Made by a program: the position numbers and the translations under genes. From positions 40,579,029-40,643,028 of the forward strand of contig NC_068972.1 in assembly GCF_016808095.1 (NCBI RefSeq): a stretch of 64,000 nucleotides of DNA. The letters are read 5' to 3'. This DNA is from Vigna angularis. Its lineage: Eukaryota > Streptophyta > Magnoliopsida > Fabales > Fabaceae. Below are positions 11,071 to 26,000 of this stretch, piece after piece (positions within the stretch are counted from its first letter, which is position 1; the number at the start of each line of letters is the position of its first letter). The notes beneath the pieces were generated by a model, which had not been told where the DNA came from, did no database searches, and saw only the letters and a list, made by a program, of their open reading frames with translations.

Positions 11071-14000
11071 ATGGGTCGACCAGAGCCATGCGTTCTCTTC
11101 TCCCAAACCTTCGTTCATCCACACCTCGATGAGTACGTCGACGAGGTAACGTCATTTTTCGCTTCTCTCTATCTCTCAACGCGATTCTTTCTTTCAATCG
11201 CATTGCTAAGTGGGAAATTTTAAAGAACTCTTTTCGGTAAGCTTTAAGCGTGGTTGGTGTTGGCTACTCCTTACTTTCCTCATCATAGTTGTGTGTTATT
11301 AGCGACTGCGAACTTTGGAATGTGTTTTAGTGGGGTTTGGTGGATTTCTTATGGTTGGTTGTAGTAACCGAGAGTCCTTTCTTGCAGGTGATTTTCTCAG
11401 AGCCCATTGTTATCACCGCTTGTGAGTTTCTTGAACAGAGTGCGTCATCAGTTGCTCAAGCAGTGGCACTCATTGGGTATGTTATTTTTGTGTTGAGTTT
11501 TTGAAATTGGTTTGAAGTGATAGAAGGTTGGACTGAATAGTGGGGATTCTTTATTGCTTGGTGGCATTGAGAGTTGGTGGTTGCTCATGCTTGTTTTAGA
11601 TGGCTACATTGTGTAATGTAATGTAGAAGAACACTTTATACCCTTCGGAATTGGTTGAAAGAGTTTCTAGGGATTTTATAATATGTTTAGTTGCGTGTCC
11701 AACCCATTTTTTTTTCTTTTATGTATGATACATTACTTTTTAAAGCTATCTGTACTAGTTTTCACATTAATTGTGAAAATTACGTGGGATTGGCTTCCCA
11801 AGCACCTACTTATTTGTGCTAATGAAAGAGGCTTATGACCTTACTAGATGTTTTTTAATCTTTTTGTGATAGGTCAATGGTGATTGGTGAAATGATTAAA
11901 ATAATTTTCTTTTTTATTTATTTCTGTAAGCTTTATGGTTAAGCTTATGAAATACGCACACGTATGATAAGCTGAAAGTAAGTGCTGAATTAAGTTGTTT
12001 ACTGGGTACACTCTGGCTTGGTGTTGCTCATGTTTAATTTGTCCTCAGGATTGTTTTGCATTTGTTTTTGGTTGGAAGTTTTTGCTATGTTTTATGGTGT
12101 CCAACCCATTTTTCGTGTGTATGATACATGAATTTTTAAATCTATTTGTACTAGCTTTCACATTAACGTGAAAATTTAGTGGGATGGGCTTCCAAGCACC
12201 TGCTTATTTGTTCCTATGGAAATGGCTCATCACCTTGTTGTAAGTTTTTTTTATTCTTATTCCAATATGTCTGATGGTGTCATGGTGATCGGTTAATAAA
12301 TCAAAATAAGTTTTTTTTTTCTTTAGTTTTTTTCTGGAAGCGTCACAGTGAAGTGTATAGTATAAGCATGCGTGTTAAGCTGAATAAGAGGTGAATTAAG
12401 TTGTTTGCTGGATGCACTCTGACTTGGTGTTGCTCATGTTTAAATCGTTCTTAGGGTTATTTTGCATTTATGATAAGCTTATGATATCAGCATGTCTTTG
12501 ATAAGCTAAAAAAAGTTGAGTTAAGTTGTTTACTTGGTGCACTCTGGCTTGGTGTTGCTCATGTTTCATTTAGGAATTTTTTGCATTTATGATTTTGGTT
12601 GGAAGTTTATACTATGTTTTGTTGTGTTGAACTCATTTTTCGTGTACATGATACATGAATTTTTGAAGCTATTTGCACTAGTTTTCACATTAAATGTGAA
12701 AATGGCGTATGACCTTGTTATAAGTTTTTTTAATCTTATTGCAATAGGTTTCATGGTGATTGCTAAAAGTTATTAAAATAAACTTTTTAGTTTATTTCTG
12801 TAAGCTTCATGGTAAGCTTATGATATATGCATAGATAAGCTTAAAATAAGTGTTGAATTAAGTTTTTTACTTGATGCACTCTGCCATTGTGTTGCTCATG
12901 TTTAATTGGGCCTTAGGATTCATGTTTACTAGATGCACTTTGCATTTGTGGTTTTGGATGACTTTTGAAGTTTTTATAATACTTTTGTTCATTGCTGGTG
13001 ACATTTTCAGGGCGACTTCACCTCCATCATTTGCAATAGAAGTTTTTGTTCATTGTGAGGGAGAGACGAGGTTTAGAAGACTTTGTCAGCCCTTTCTCTA
13101 TTCACAATCTTCATCAAATGTACTAGAAGTAGAGGTATTTATGAAATTTTAGACCATTTTCTAATCTGACTATTATTAAGTGTTTGGTTCCTTGTTACCC
13201 AAACTTGTTTTAATATTTATTTACTTCTATTCCGTTTGGATTTGTTCAAAGGTGTATCAATATTGTTGTATTTTTTTGTTTGATCCATTAATTGTATGGT
13301 GTAGATATTTAGCTTTTGTTTCTTTACAGATAGATGCAAAAGATGTATTTCATGAGAAGTAATTTGTATGTCAAACTCATAGTTAAGTAAATATTAATGC
13401 GTAAAAGATCTTTTGACATGATTTGATCTAATTTAATTTGTTTGGTGACTGATACTAGTGAAAAGGATATTATTGAAATTCTGAGTAGGTATGGTTCTTG
13501 TTTGCTTATCATATATGTTTTTATAAGAGTAATGTATACTATTAATTTACTAAAGATGTTTGGTGGATGCATTGTCCTCGTTGTTTCACTTTATTGCCTA
13601 AGGTTGTGTTCTGGTTGTTTATTTTGAAAGAATACTGTCTTATTTTGCTAATTTCCCAAGGGAGATTAAGAAAAATAATTATTTAAAAAAAAAATTTCTA
13701 TCCAAAGATTTGTACCATTTTGGTGTTTACTCCTTTCTCTTTCTCAGGCTGTTGTTACAAGTCATATAGTTGTAAGGGGCAGCTATCGCAGTCTGAGTAT
13801 GGTTATATATGGCAACACAGCAGAGGATCTGGGTCAGTTTAACATTGATATTGATGACAATGCATTGACTGATCTTGTTGATTCTACTGAGGGGAAGCTT
13901 GAAGACCTGCCACCTGCATTACACTCTACTAATTTTACAATTCGTGAATCACGTTCTTCTCTGAACGTGTTGTCTATTCCTGTTCCTGCAACAAATATTT

Positions 14001-17000
14001 CTCTTGAAGTCAATATTTTTCTACAGTTGATGCTAAAAATTTTGAAGTTTTCAGATCTTGGGGATGCTGGTCATAAAATTGTAAATACTGTAGTGTCTGC
14101 AATCTCTTCTTACATTTCCAGTGACATATGTGAATCAATCAGTGGGAGATATCAGATGTGGAAGAGATCTGAGAATTTGGAAGAGTTGCACAGTGCAATT
14201 AATGAGGCAAGAAAAGAGCTTCTTGAGGTTTATAAGGTTCTTCATGAGAAATCTAGGAGTGAATCTGCCGATTGTTCATCAGAGGGCAATTATCTTGAAA
14301 TGGATGTTGAAATGTTGGATTCCAAAACGTTAGTGGATATGTTTAACCAGTACTTTCACTTCCAAATACACTCTTCATGTATAGGGGATCACTTCCTTTC
14401 TCAGGTAATATATTGTTTTTTTGTCAATTGTTCTGCTAGCATCATCCTATTTGTTGAGAAAGTTAGAATCTAATTACATTTCCCCCTATATTGCTTATTA
14501 GCTTGTGTTTTCTGTTCATCTTTCCCCCCTCGCTAATGTATCTGCTTGCTTAACTGCAGAGGGAGCATGCCTTTTTAGGATTGAGCATGTTTTATTTGCT
14601 ATGTTCTGCTAGAGAGAGTTGTTTTCAGTTTGTTAGTAGTGGGGGAATGGAGCACCTGAGGGTGTTCTTTTCCAAGGATGGGCAAAATTCTACTACTGTT
14701 ATGCTACTGCTTCTTGGTGTTATAGAGCGGGCTACTAGGTATTCAGTGGGATGTGAAGCCTTTTTAGGTTGGTGGCCTCGGGAAGATGAAAGTATTCCCT
14801 CTGGTATCAGTGAAGGCTACAGCCATTTGGTGAAATTGATATTGTCAAAACCTCGGCATGATGTTGCTTCTCTTGCAACCTATTTGCTTCATCGCTTACG
14901 GTTTTATGAAATTGTTTCTAGATATGAGGTATTTCTTTCAATGATTGTGCTTGACATAAATGTTTCTTTGCATTTCTGAACTCCATCTTTATCTTGTAAT
15001 AATTTAATTTTTGCCAGTCAGCAGTTCTTTCTGTGCTGGAAAATGTCAGTACTGTTGGCAGGATTACAGATGCCACACTGAATATGCTCAGCTCAGCTGA
15101 AATTTTGCTCAGAAAGCTCCTGGTCAGTTTTAATTTGATCAATTATGGCTTTAGTAGTATTATAAAGTAGTAATATGCAGAATTTTATTTTATATTTCCC
15201 CACTATGTTTTTCTTTTCTTTTGACTTCTGACTTGTTTTTTGTAATTTTAACTTTAAAAAAGTTTATTGTTAATGTTTGTTAACAAGTACTAATGCAGAA
15301 ATTGATAAATTCGCGTGGTCCAATTGAAGATCCTTCTCCCATAGCTTGTGCAAGCAGATCACTGATTACTGGTCAAACAGATGGATTGTTGTCATATAAA
15401 ACAACTTCCAGCTTGATAAGCTCTTCAAGTTGTTGCTTTTCAGATTCAGATATTGATTCACATTTATTGGGGCTTTTGAAGGTACACTGTTTTGTCAAGA
15501 CAAGTTCTTTTTTTTTTTTTGTTTTTTTTTTCCAGAAATGTTGCCTGCTGTTGTTTGAGATGCATCTTGTCTAACTTAAACATCATGTGTTTGCCTTAAG
15601 TAAAATCTACATTTTTGTCTGTATCTGTATATTAATAAAGGAAGATGGTATTGGAATGTGAGAGCTGGAGACTGTTTTTGTTTTGCAGGAGAGGGGTTTT
15701 CTTTCATTATCAACTGCATTGTTGTCATCATCTTTATTGCGTTCGGAGAGTGGCCATGTCTTGGAACTCTTCATGGATGTCACATCATCAGTTGAGGCTG
15801 TGATCCTGTCTTTCCTTTTTAGTCGTGCAGGTTGGTTACAAATAACACTCACATCAGTTTCATCAATTATTAGACAGATGTAAGTGAGATGTCGAGTAAT
15901 TTGATTAACTCTCTACCGTTTTAGGCTTGATATTCCTTTTGCAGGATGCTGAACTTTCGAGTACACTAATACTTGCTCTTAGGGGTGGTCACCGAGGCAA
16001 TAAGGAAAATTGTATTCCTCTTCAATATGCTTCCATTTTGATTTCAAAGGGTTTCTTTTGTAGTCCACTGGAGATAGGAATGATAATTGAGATGCATTTA
16101 AAAATGGTTAGTTGTGCAACAAAATTATAATTTCACGCCCACTGTTTGCTTTGTTACTGCTCTTTCTGCTGTTTTTTTCTCTGGAGTTTTAACTTTGTTT
16201 CTGGTTTGTATCTAATTGAGATGATTTCTGTGCTTGCTCTAGGCCAATGTCACTGACAGTCTGCTTTCATCGAATCCACAATCAGAAGAGTTCCTATGGA
16301 TTGTCTGGGAACTCTCTATGCTTTCACGGTGCCAATTGCCTTATTTGAATTGAATCTTAAATATTCTTACACAGTTTAAGTTCTAAATTAAACTTGCGGA
16401 TGATTTGTAGATCTGATTGTGGGCGCCAGGCATTATCTTCTTTGGGAAAATTTCCTGAGGTATGCACCTAAATAATTAGCTGCTATAATACTGCATAAGG
16501 AGGCTTATGCTATATGATTGTATTTGTATGGTCTGTTGGCTTACTCACTGGATGGCTGGATTATTAAGTGACATGCTCATATGTTAGTTGTGAATTTTCG
16601 GCAGAATTCTTCAATGTCTGAGGAGTTTGAGTGAACAACTTTATTAACACTTAGGTAGCTCTTATCACATTATAGATTATCTCAAATTTGACTGTAAAAA
16701 CAATTAAAGAAGCAAGTTAGAGATAACTTGTGTTGATAAACTTCGCCAAAAAGCTTATTTAAATAAGCTAAAAGGTGCTTATAAGGGTAGAGGCCCACAT
16801 AATATCTGTGGACGCTCTTACAAATACCTCCTAACATGTGTTGAAATTTTATTCTTTTGTCCATAATAAATTCAGTGCTAATCTGCAGTTACAGAAATTA
16901 GATGTAAATGCTACAAAGATAGTTTGGGTTCCAGAATGGTGTTTTTATTTGTGGTAGACATTTTAGTACGTAGTATATTGCTTATTTGTGGCTGGCTCTT

Positions 17001-20000
17001 TTATGGTATGATTCTTTTCTTTTCTGTAGGCTGTTTCCATCTTAATTGAAGCACTGAGTTCCATCAAGGAATCTGAATCTCTTGGGAAAAGCAGTGGTAC
17101 TCAAGTCACTCTATCTCTTTCTTATACACAGACATGGTATTGACATGATTTCTTCTTTAGTGCTTGTTCTAACTCTACTATATTCAGGATCTTCAGCTGT
17201 AAATCTTACAATATTTCACTCAGCTGCTGAGATCATTGAAGCCATAGTTACAGATTCCACATCTTCTTCTTTGGGTTCATGGATTGGACATGCCATGGAA
17301 CTACATAGGGCTTTGCATTTCTCTTCTCCGGGGTCCAACAGAAAAGATGCTCCCTCGCGGTTGTTAGAATGGATCGATGCCGGTGTAGTATACCACAAAC
17401 ATGGGGGAATTGGTCTCCTGCGTTATGCTGCTGTATTGGCTTCAGGAGGGGATGCCCAATTAACATCAACTAGCATCTTAGTTTCAGATCTGACTGATGT
17501 GGAAAATGTTGTTGGAGACCCTTCTAGTGGCTCTGATATTAATGTTATGGAGAATCTTGGAAAATTTATATCTGAAAAGTCCTTTGATGGTGTCACTCTT
17601 CGTGATTCTTCTCTGGCACAGTTGACAACAGCAATAAGGATTTTGTCTTTTATTTCTGAGAACCCAGTATGTAATAATCTATTTTGAATAATTCCATGTA
17701 AAATTATGTCCTTTCTTATGAAACTTTTAATCAATGCAGACTGTTGCTGCGACTCTCTATGATGAAGGTGCCGTAATAGTTATTTATGCCATTTTGGTGA
17801 ACTGCAGATTCATGCTTGAGAGGTCCTCGAACAATTATGGTAAGTTTATTACAAATTTACAATGGGTTGCCTACCTTCTCTTAATAATATTTGATATGCA
17901 ATATATATCAGATTAGTGAGTTGATGCTACGAACTGTTTTCAAGAAAATTTCTGTTTGACAGACATGTTATATTATTTAAATTTTTTCATAATCATACAT
18001 TTAATTGTTAATTCTGGTATCTGGTTAGGGTAGGCTACTAAATTTATGCAATTAAATTAGATGGACTTCTCTTTAGGTTTGCAAAATGTAATGTTCCATA
18101 TCTTTGAACAGATTACCTTGTAGATGAGGGTACAGAATGCAATACTACATCAGATTTACTTCTAGAGCGTAATCGTGAGCTGAACATAGTTGATCTTTTG
18201 GTTCCTTCATTGGTGCTACTTATTACATTACTACAGAAATTACAGGTGTGTCCTTAATAGAATATTGGTCTTTTTATGTGGTGGTTTCATTATATTGGAA
18301 AATTGGGAACAATCTACATCTGAAATGTGAACATACATCCTACTAACGAAGAAATAGTTTATAAAGAGTTTGAACAGTTTGTAGAGTTGGGATTGATTAT
18401 TACATTTTGATTGGTAATTACATCTCAAACCTAAAAAAGTTGTACATTTATAGTTTTGTTTGGGTTTGCATTATGTCTGAGCCGAAAATGGTCACCCTTG
18501 CAGCTGATGGCCACTAACTGAGGCCCACTTCATCAAGCATGATATGATGTGTATCATTGAGCAAAGGATCTTTGGCCTTTCCTATTATGGAGATGTGCCC
18601 CTGCTATTGGGTGTTCTAGATAACTATGGAAACCAGTTAATAATCCTATTATGGAGATGTGCCACGCTATTGGGTGTGCTAGATAACTATGGAAACCAGT
18701 TAATAAAGGAGTCTCTATTAGTTCAGTTGGTTTGCTTTTAATTTTTCCTTTACTTGAAGTTTCTCTGAAATTTAATTTGAAGTCCCTATTAGAAAAAGAT
18801 TGAGCATAACATAACTTTAAAAGCTAGCTGAATGGAAGAAAATTGCTCAAGTGTTATTTGGAGTATTTTGGCCTTAATCCTAGCTATTGAAGATCCCACA
18901 TCAACTAATAAGGCTGGATTATAATACTTAAGTGGGGTACAGTCGTCATCTTACAAACCAATTTAGTAAAGATGAGTTAGATTTAAACTTACTTTCTAAT
19001 GTCAAAACTGTGTTGTTCGGTATGCGTTTTAGGAAGTTTTTGTCTTATCCATGCTATAATTTTATTCTTTATTATAGGGGTATCTTGCTATTAATACTAA
19101 AATTATGTATTTAAACACAATCCCATAGTTATATGGATTTGTTTCCTTAGAATTATCTCTCTATGTTTCCTAAAGTAACCAGCAGGCACATGTATTTACA
19201 GGTCCAATGGCTTCATTATTGAAAGATAGAAGAAATATATTATTCTTTCTAAATTTGAATTGGTATCAAAGCCTATCAGTCTAGTTCTTTGGGGCCATCA
19301 TACCACTGTTATCGGGCTCTTGTTAGACCATTCATAATTATCTAATCTCATACTTGTGATGTTCAGAAATCTCAAATCGACTAGTAATATATAAGTGGGA
19401 TATAATTCTCATCTTACATTCCTGTTTTATGAGGTTGCGTTAGATATAAACCCACTTACTAAGACTAGCTTTTGTGGAACATTAACTCTTCTCTCATGCC
19501 TTGACTAGACATATATGTGTGGTCCAATGTTCATTTTGGGTATAGACTTCAATACCATATTAAAATTGGACCAGCCTAACTTCAACAACAAAACATGTGA
19601 GATTGGGTCTCGTTGGTTGCCATGAAACCCTTTTTAAAGGCTTAATTAAGTTTCAAGGCTCTGATAAATTTGAAAACTTTCAATTGAGTCCTATTAAATT
19701 TGTTTGGTCTATTGGATACTCAATAATTATATTTTTCTATTGAGTCCCTGCTGTTTACTTTTCTTTTGTTAATCGGATGATGTGAGTCTTAACTGAGTGA
19801 CATGACTCTTATTTTGTTCTGTCATCTTATTTTGTTGTTGTCACATGTTATTTTATAATTTTATAATTTTGTTATTTTCTAATTTTATAATTTTATAATT
19901 CTGCACCAACTCTTTCCTCTTCACTGGCTTCAAATAAAATCCTCCTTAGTTCTTTATAAAAAAACAATCTCCGTGTTTTTCTACCTTTTCATGCTTCACA

Positions 20001-23000
20001 TTAGCATTCACAACAAACACTTTCACTTCTTAGGTCTGACTTTAAGCAAAATTAGCTAGCTCACTACACTTCTCAAAAAGTGAAAGTGCTTGGCAAGTTT
20101 ACCTCATGGGACCACTATCTCCACTATGTGATGTTGTTTCTGTGATTCTAAATCTGCAAGCCTCATTATCAGATGTCCTACACGACCTTTATGCACAACT
20201 CCAACTCCACCCCTGATTTGCAGTCTCTTAACTCAGGCAATAGTTGCTCCTTTAGGATGGTGTTAGATGGGTTAGTAAGTTCCTTGTTTTGAATAATCTA
20301 TAATGTGGTGTTATGTTTTTATGTTATGTTTTTTGGAATAAAAATATAAAACAATGGTATATTTTAATATTGGTGTAACAAAAAACATATCATATCATTA
20401 TTCAACATTTATATTTATTAACTTCATATTATTATAAAAATTTAAAAATTATAAAGTTATAAAATATAAAATTACATGTGGTGACAACTATGCAAGGTGA
20501 TGTATAAGACCCACTTGACAGAAAAATTAAATTGTGGAGACTCAATTGAAAATTTAATTTTTTTGAGTACCCAATAGACCGTAAAAATTTAATAAGAACT
20601 TAATTGCAAGTTATCCAATTTATCAAGGATTTAAAACTTAACTAAGCCTTTTTTAAATGATGTAATATTTCCTGAGTATCGGTGATTTGTTACTCATGTG
20701 GGATTTGTTGCAAATTCTGAGGCACATAAAACGTGATAGCAATATTTTTGTGTGCTTGCTCAAATGTCTGTTAGGCTATATTGCTTCAAAAGCCAAACAA
20801 GTACTTAGTTTGGATTAGTTTTGAAATTGGTAATTAGAGGCTACTTTAGAGTTCTTGGAGAGAGGCTTTGAATCTTGGACAAGTAATGGAGAGGTGATTG
20901 GCAGGAAACAGGAAGGGATAGAGCTTCAACTTCAAGATTGACTAATTGACTAATGAGGATAAAGAAATTGGAAGATCTACTTGAAGGGTCAACTTCCACA
21001 TGTAAAGAGGAGAAGAACCTGGTGAATCTTTTGGGTGAAAACAACATTAAAGGTGTTAGAAATGTTGGAAAGGGTGAAAGGAGGAGCAAGAGCTTGATGG
21101 ATTGAAGTATGATTCAGGAATTGGGAGATTACCCTATTCCTGGTGATGCTTATGGTTGGATGAATGGGTCAATTAGGTTGAATTATATTTTGAACTCAAA
21201 GGAGTGACTGATTGGGGAAGGGTGTGGCATGGATGCTATTGATTTGCTAGAAGTTTAGTGCTACTATGGTTTCTTTATGAGATTTCACATTAACTATATG
21301 CAACCTTGGACTGATTTTGTCGATGCTGTTCCAATGGTGGGAGCATTACTTACAAAATCTATCCTGGACTGATTTTCTTGATGCTGTGATTGGAGGTTCC
21401 AGTCCTAGGCGATGCAAAACCTGTATAAATGGTGCTGGGTTGAAGCAAATCACCTATTTAGAAGTCTATGTGGAGCGGTACGTATTGCATGGACCCCTAA
21501 TATGCATGAGGTCTTGAATGGGTTGAAGGAAGATGTAATGGCAGAATGAACTCACGCACAGATGACTCTTGGCTGAAGATATTGGATTATGTCCAAGGAA
21601 TTAGATGGAAATTTAGATACATTCTTTTTCTCCTGTCTAAGATTTCTTTTTACCAATTGTTGCTGTCTAGCCTATAGATTTTAACTTCAGATTGTGGTAA
21701 TTAGTTAGTCTTTCTGAATTGTTATCAATGCTTAATAATTAACAGGAAATACATTGTTCCTTTAAGAATCAGTGTTTTTTAAAAATGGCCACGGTTGCGG
21801 TGGCCAACTTTCTGTTGGCTGCAACAACATGGTGGTGACAAATCAGGTTTTTCATGGTGGCTCATAGTGACCCCGTTGTGCATGCCAAAGTGTAATTTGG
21901 GATGGTGATGGGGGAAATCTTGAACAATGAGACAATCATCTGCATATATAAAGAAGCTGCCTTAGGTCAATGGGACCTGACGCCAGGCTCTAGAAGCCCT
22001 AATTTTTTTCTCTTATATTTCTATGTTTGGAGTAATGCATATTGGGTCAGCCCAATAGCCTTTCTTTTTAAAGCAGAGGGTTGGGATAAACAACCCCACC
22101 CAAACCCAAACATCTACATCAGAAAATAAACGTAACACAGCCCACCTCATCCTTTAGCACCCCACCTGCAGCTCCTATGGTTCACACACTCCATGCCTGT
22201 GCAGCCTGCTCTGTTTCCAGTGCAGCTGTGCTGCTGTCCCAATACAATACTGTTGCTGTCACATCACTGCCTTCCTGCTGTCATCCTCCTGCTGCTGCAG
22301 CCACCTCTAGTTCCACTGCAACTGCTCTTTTATTTTTATTTTTCTTTCTATTTCCTCTTTGTTCAGTGCCTCCAACCGTGCTTAAATTCTTTTTCTTCTT
22401 CTTTTCCTCTCAATAATTATTCTTCTTTTCCTCTCAATAATTTTTCTTCTTTTCCACCTCTAGCTGAACAAGTTAGTTCAAGGAAATCCAATATATAATT
22501 AGAAATTTCGGACATTATCTTATATTTAGTTGTTATTTTAGGTCCATAACATGAATTTGGTGGTGATTCAATTTGATTTTATTGTTATTTGAGTTTGTGG
22601 ATATGTTATTACTACTTATTTGGTTTTCTTTCAATAATTTTAGCATTACAATTATATTTCTGAAGTTTTAAATTAACTATATGCAGGTGTTGATTTTTTT
22701 TGTCCGCAATGGTTCTGTCATAACCAGTAATGGCTTTCAATATTTTTTCATAAATGATTGTTTTCGGTCACCAATATTTTCTGTTATCTATATCATAACA
22801 CTGAAGAATTTACATTTTAACATCTTATGGTTTTTAACTAATGAGCACGAATGATGTGATTTGAGGAGTGTCCATAGGACTTCAGTGGTATATTATTTGT
22901 GTTATCTTTTGCCTAAGTTCAATCTTGGGTGCATGTGATGCTTTGGTTGGAGTTCCGTATATCTAATTTATTAATATTATTATTATATGTGATCTTCCTT

Positions 23001-26000
23001 TACCCTTCTCTGATCTTCAATTTCTTTTTGGTAAATTTTTTTTTAAAAAAAAGCTGACATTCTTCTATTAGAGTTACAGTACCTTGTGCAACACAAGGTA
23101 AAAAACTAAGATTGTTTTGGTTGCATTTTAGGAAGCAAAGGAGCAACACAGAAATACAAAATTAATGAATGCTCTTTTACGATTGCACAGGGAAATAAGG
23201 TATCTCTTAGTTCCTTTTTCTTTGCATCTTGTTAGAGAATCTTACTTCTTTACACTGATCAAATCCTGGTAATTGCAGTCCCAAGCTAGCTGCATGTGCA
23301 GCAGATTTAATATCTCCATATCCTGATTATGCTGTTGGTTATGGAGCAGTCTGTCATCTTATTGCATCAGCACTTGCTTTCTGGCCAGTGCATGGATGGA
23401 GTCCAGGTCTTTTTAACACCCTTCTTGCCAGTGTTCAGAGTTCTTCTCTGTTGACTCTAGGTCCAAAAGAAACTTGCAGTTTACTCTATCTTTTGGTATG
23501 TCCATTCCATTTGAAGTTTTACTATGCAAGGTTGCACTGTTGTTTTTTCATCAGATACTGTACATTGCTTGGTGCTTTTCCATTCTTAAATTTATGTTTT
23601 TATTTTTAGGCTGTGTACAATAAGATTACTGGATTGTTTGTATGATTAACTCCTCTGGTCTTGTTTTCTATGTCAAGAGTGATTTATTTCCTGAAGAAGA
23701 TGTATGGCTTTGGACTAGTGGAATGCCCCTGTTAACTGCACGAAGAATGTTGGGTATTGGAACCATATTGGGGCCTCAGAAGGAGAGACATGTCAACTGG
23801 TATTTGGATTCTGGACACCTTGAGAAACTGGTTGGCCAGCTTGTGCCACATCTTGACAAAATTGCTGAGATTATAGAACATTATGCAATTTCTGTATGTA
23901 GTTTATTCCTAAATATGAACTTCCAAATTTCTAATACGGAGTAGGCATTATTGGTGGAGCTTGCATGAATGAGTTTTTGTTACTCTGATTTTTGGCAGGC
24001 ATTAGGGGTCATTCAAGATCTTCTGCGGGTTTTCGTTATTCGAATCTCCTGCCACAATCCTAAGTATGCATCCATGCTTGTAAAACCGGTGTTGTCCTCA
24101 ATTATTCATCATGTTTCGGAATCATCATCCCCATCAGATACTGATGCATACAAGGTAAGATTCCTGTCTGCCCCTAAAATTTGTATCTTGGATTTCTTTC
24201 TTTTTATTTTGACATTTTGAGGAATTTTGTTTCTTTATTTTCAGATTTTGAGGCTTCTTGATTTTCTTGTAAGCCTGTTGGAGCATCCACTTGGAAAGGT
24301 GATTTATCTGCTTTTCCGTTTATTCTTGTCTCTTTCTTTCAATATGATTATAATTATCGATGCAGTTTTATTAATTATTATTGATAGCAGTAATTTACAT
24401 AAAGCTGATACACTTTCTCTGTCAGGCCCTATTGTTGAGGGAGGGCACTCTTCAGATGCTAACTAAACTATTGGATAGATGTTTTGTTATTATTGATGAT
24501 GGAAAGCAGACTCCTGATAGAAGTTCTGCAAGATGCAGCTTTAATATTTATAGTTGGTGTCTCCCAATATTCAAATTTATCATGCTCCTTTTTCATTCTG
24601 AGACTTCTGAACATTACCCGCAAAGACATGACTTGTGAGCAGTTTACATTTTTCTAAATATTATGTTTTATTCAAGTTTTATAACTCAGTGATGATTTTT
24701 CTGGTGTTCTGGCAGTAAAAAATTTGAAAAAATGAGTGATGAAGATTGTGCCCTAATTTTACGATATATTTTGAAGAGTTGCCAGGTGACTCTCAATACC
24801 TTCTGTATATACTTGTAGATCTATTTAGATTTTTTGTTGACAGTCTTTACTTATCGTTGGGAAAAGAGGTGCCAAATATCAATTGTCTTACTAGTCACTG
24901 TATAGTTCTAAATTTAGTGTTTTTTTGGTTACTCTCCAGTTGCTAACTAAGAATTCTGTTGTTTCAAGGTCCTGCCTGTTGGAAAAGAGTTACTGGCTTG
25001 TCTTACAGCTTTCAAAGAATTAGCATCTTGTGGTGAAGGCCAAGTGGCATTTGGAGCTACTTATTTGGGTATCCACTCTCTTGCTTATGAACTCGATCCT
25101 CAGAAAGGTGATAGGAATGTGAATTATAGTGTCTCCAGTGTAGCTGAATGGAGAAAATGCCCCCCTTTACTCAGCTGTTGGATGAAGTTGTTGAAATCTA
25201 TGGATGATACAAAGGAGGGTTTGTCAACTTATGCAATTGAGGCTGTCTATGCGTTATCTGTTGGGTCCATACAGTTTTGCATGAACGGAGATAGGTAAGC
25301 TTTCGTATTTTATATCTGGATTACTGCTGCTGATTAACCTGCACATGTGCTTATGATTAACATGATTTGAAAAAAATTCATTTATTCCTTGTCGCGTACT
25401 CAGATTCCCATGTAATTGCTTTGCTTTTAGATTTAAGACAATTTTTGTGGACATGATTCACGGAAGTAATAGTTGCTTATGCAAGAAATAATTTTTATTA
25501 AAACTGAGGGAGAATATTATATACAAAAGCAAAATAATTAATTGTATATTATATTATATTTTAATATCACACACACACACGATTAATGTTACTATTGTAA
25601 ATTATATTGTGATGAAGTTATATCTATATCTTATATTATAATACAATAACTAATAATTTTATATTACTGTAGTCAATAAAAATGTGGAATTATTAAAAAT
25701 ATTAATAAAATATATTTTTACTAGCCATATATTTTATAGTAATAATAATTATAATAATAATAATTATTATTATTATTATTATTATTATCAATTACATAAA
25801 GTAATATTATTATTATCATATTTTATTTACAACCAGATTATTATTATCGTTGTTCATTAGCATAAATTTGGTGTGCATGCCTCTATATGTATGGTTTTTG
25901 TTATTATTCATTTAAACTGGAAAAGCGCATATTGTGAAACAATTCCTTTATCAAAATATGTGTATATAAGTATAAATGTGATTTTTTAACTTATTATGTA

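Noticed and set aside
16680..16870. Palindrome AAGCTTATTTAAATAAGCT in VIR intron 11 as a transposon end
   Set aside because: The short self-complementary word is common in AT-rich plant introns, and no boundaries or duplications could be set.
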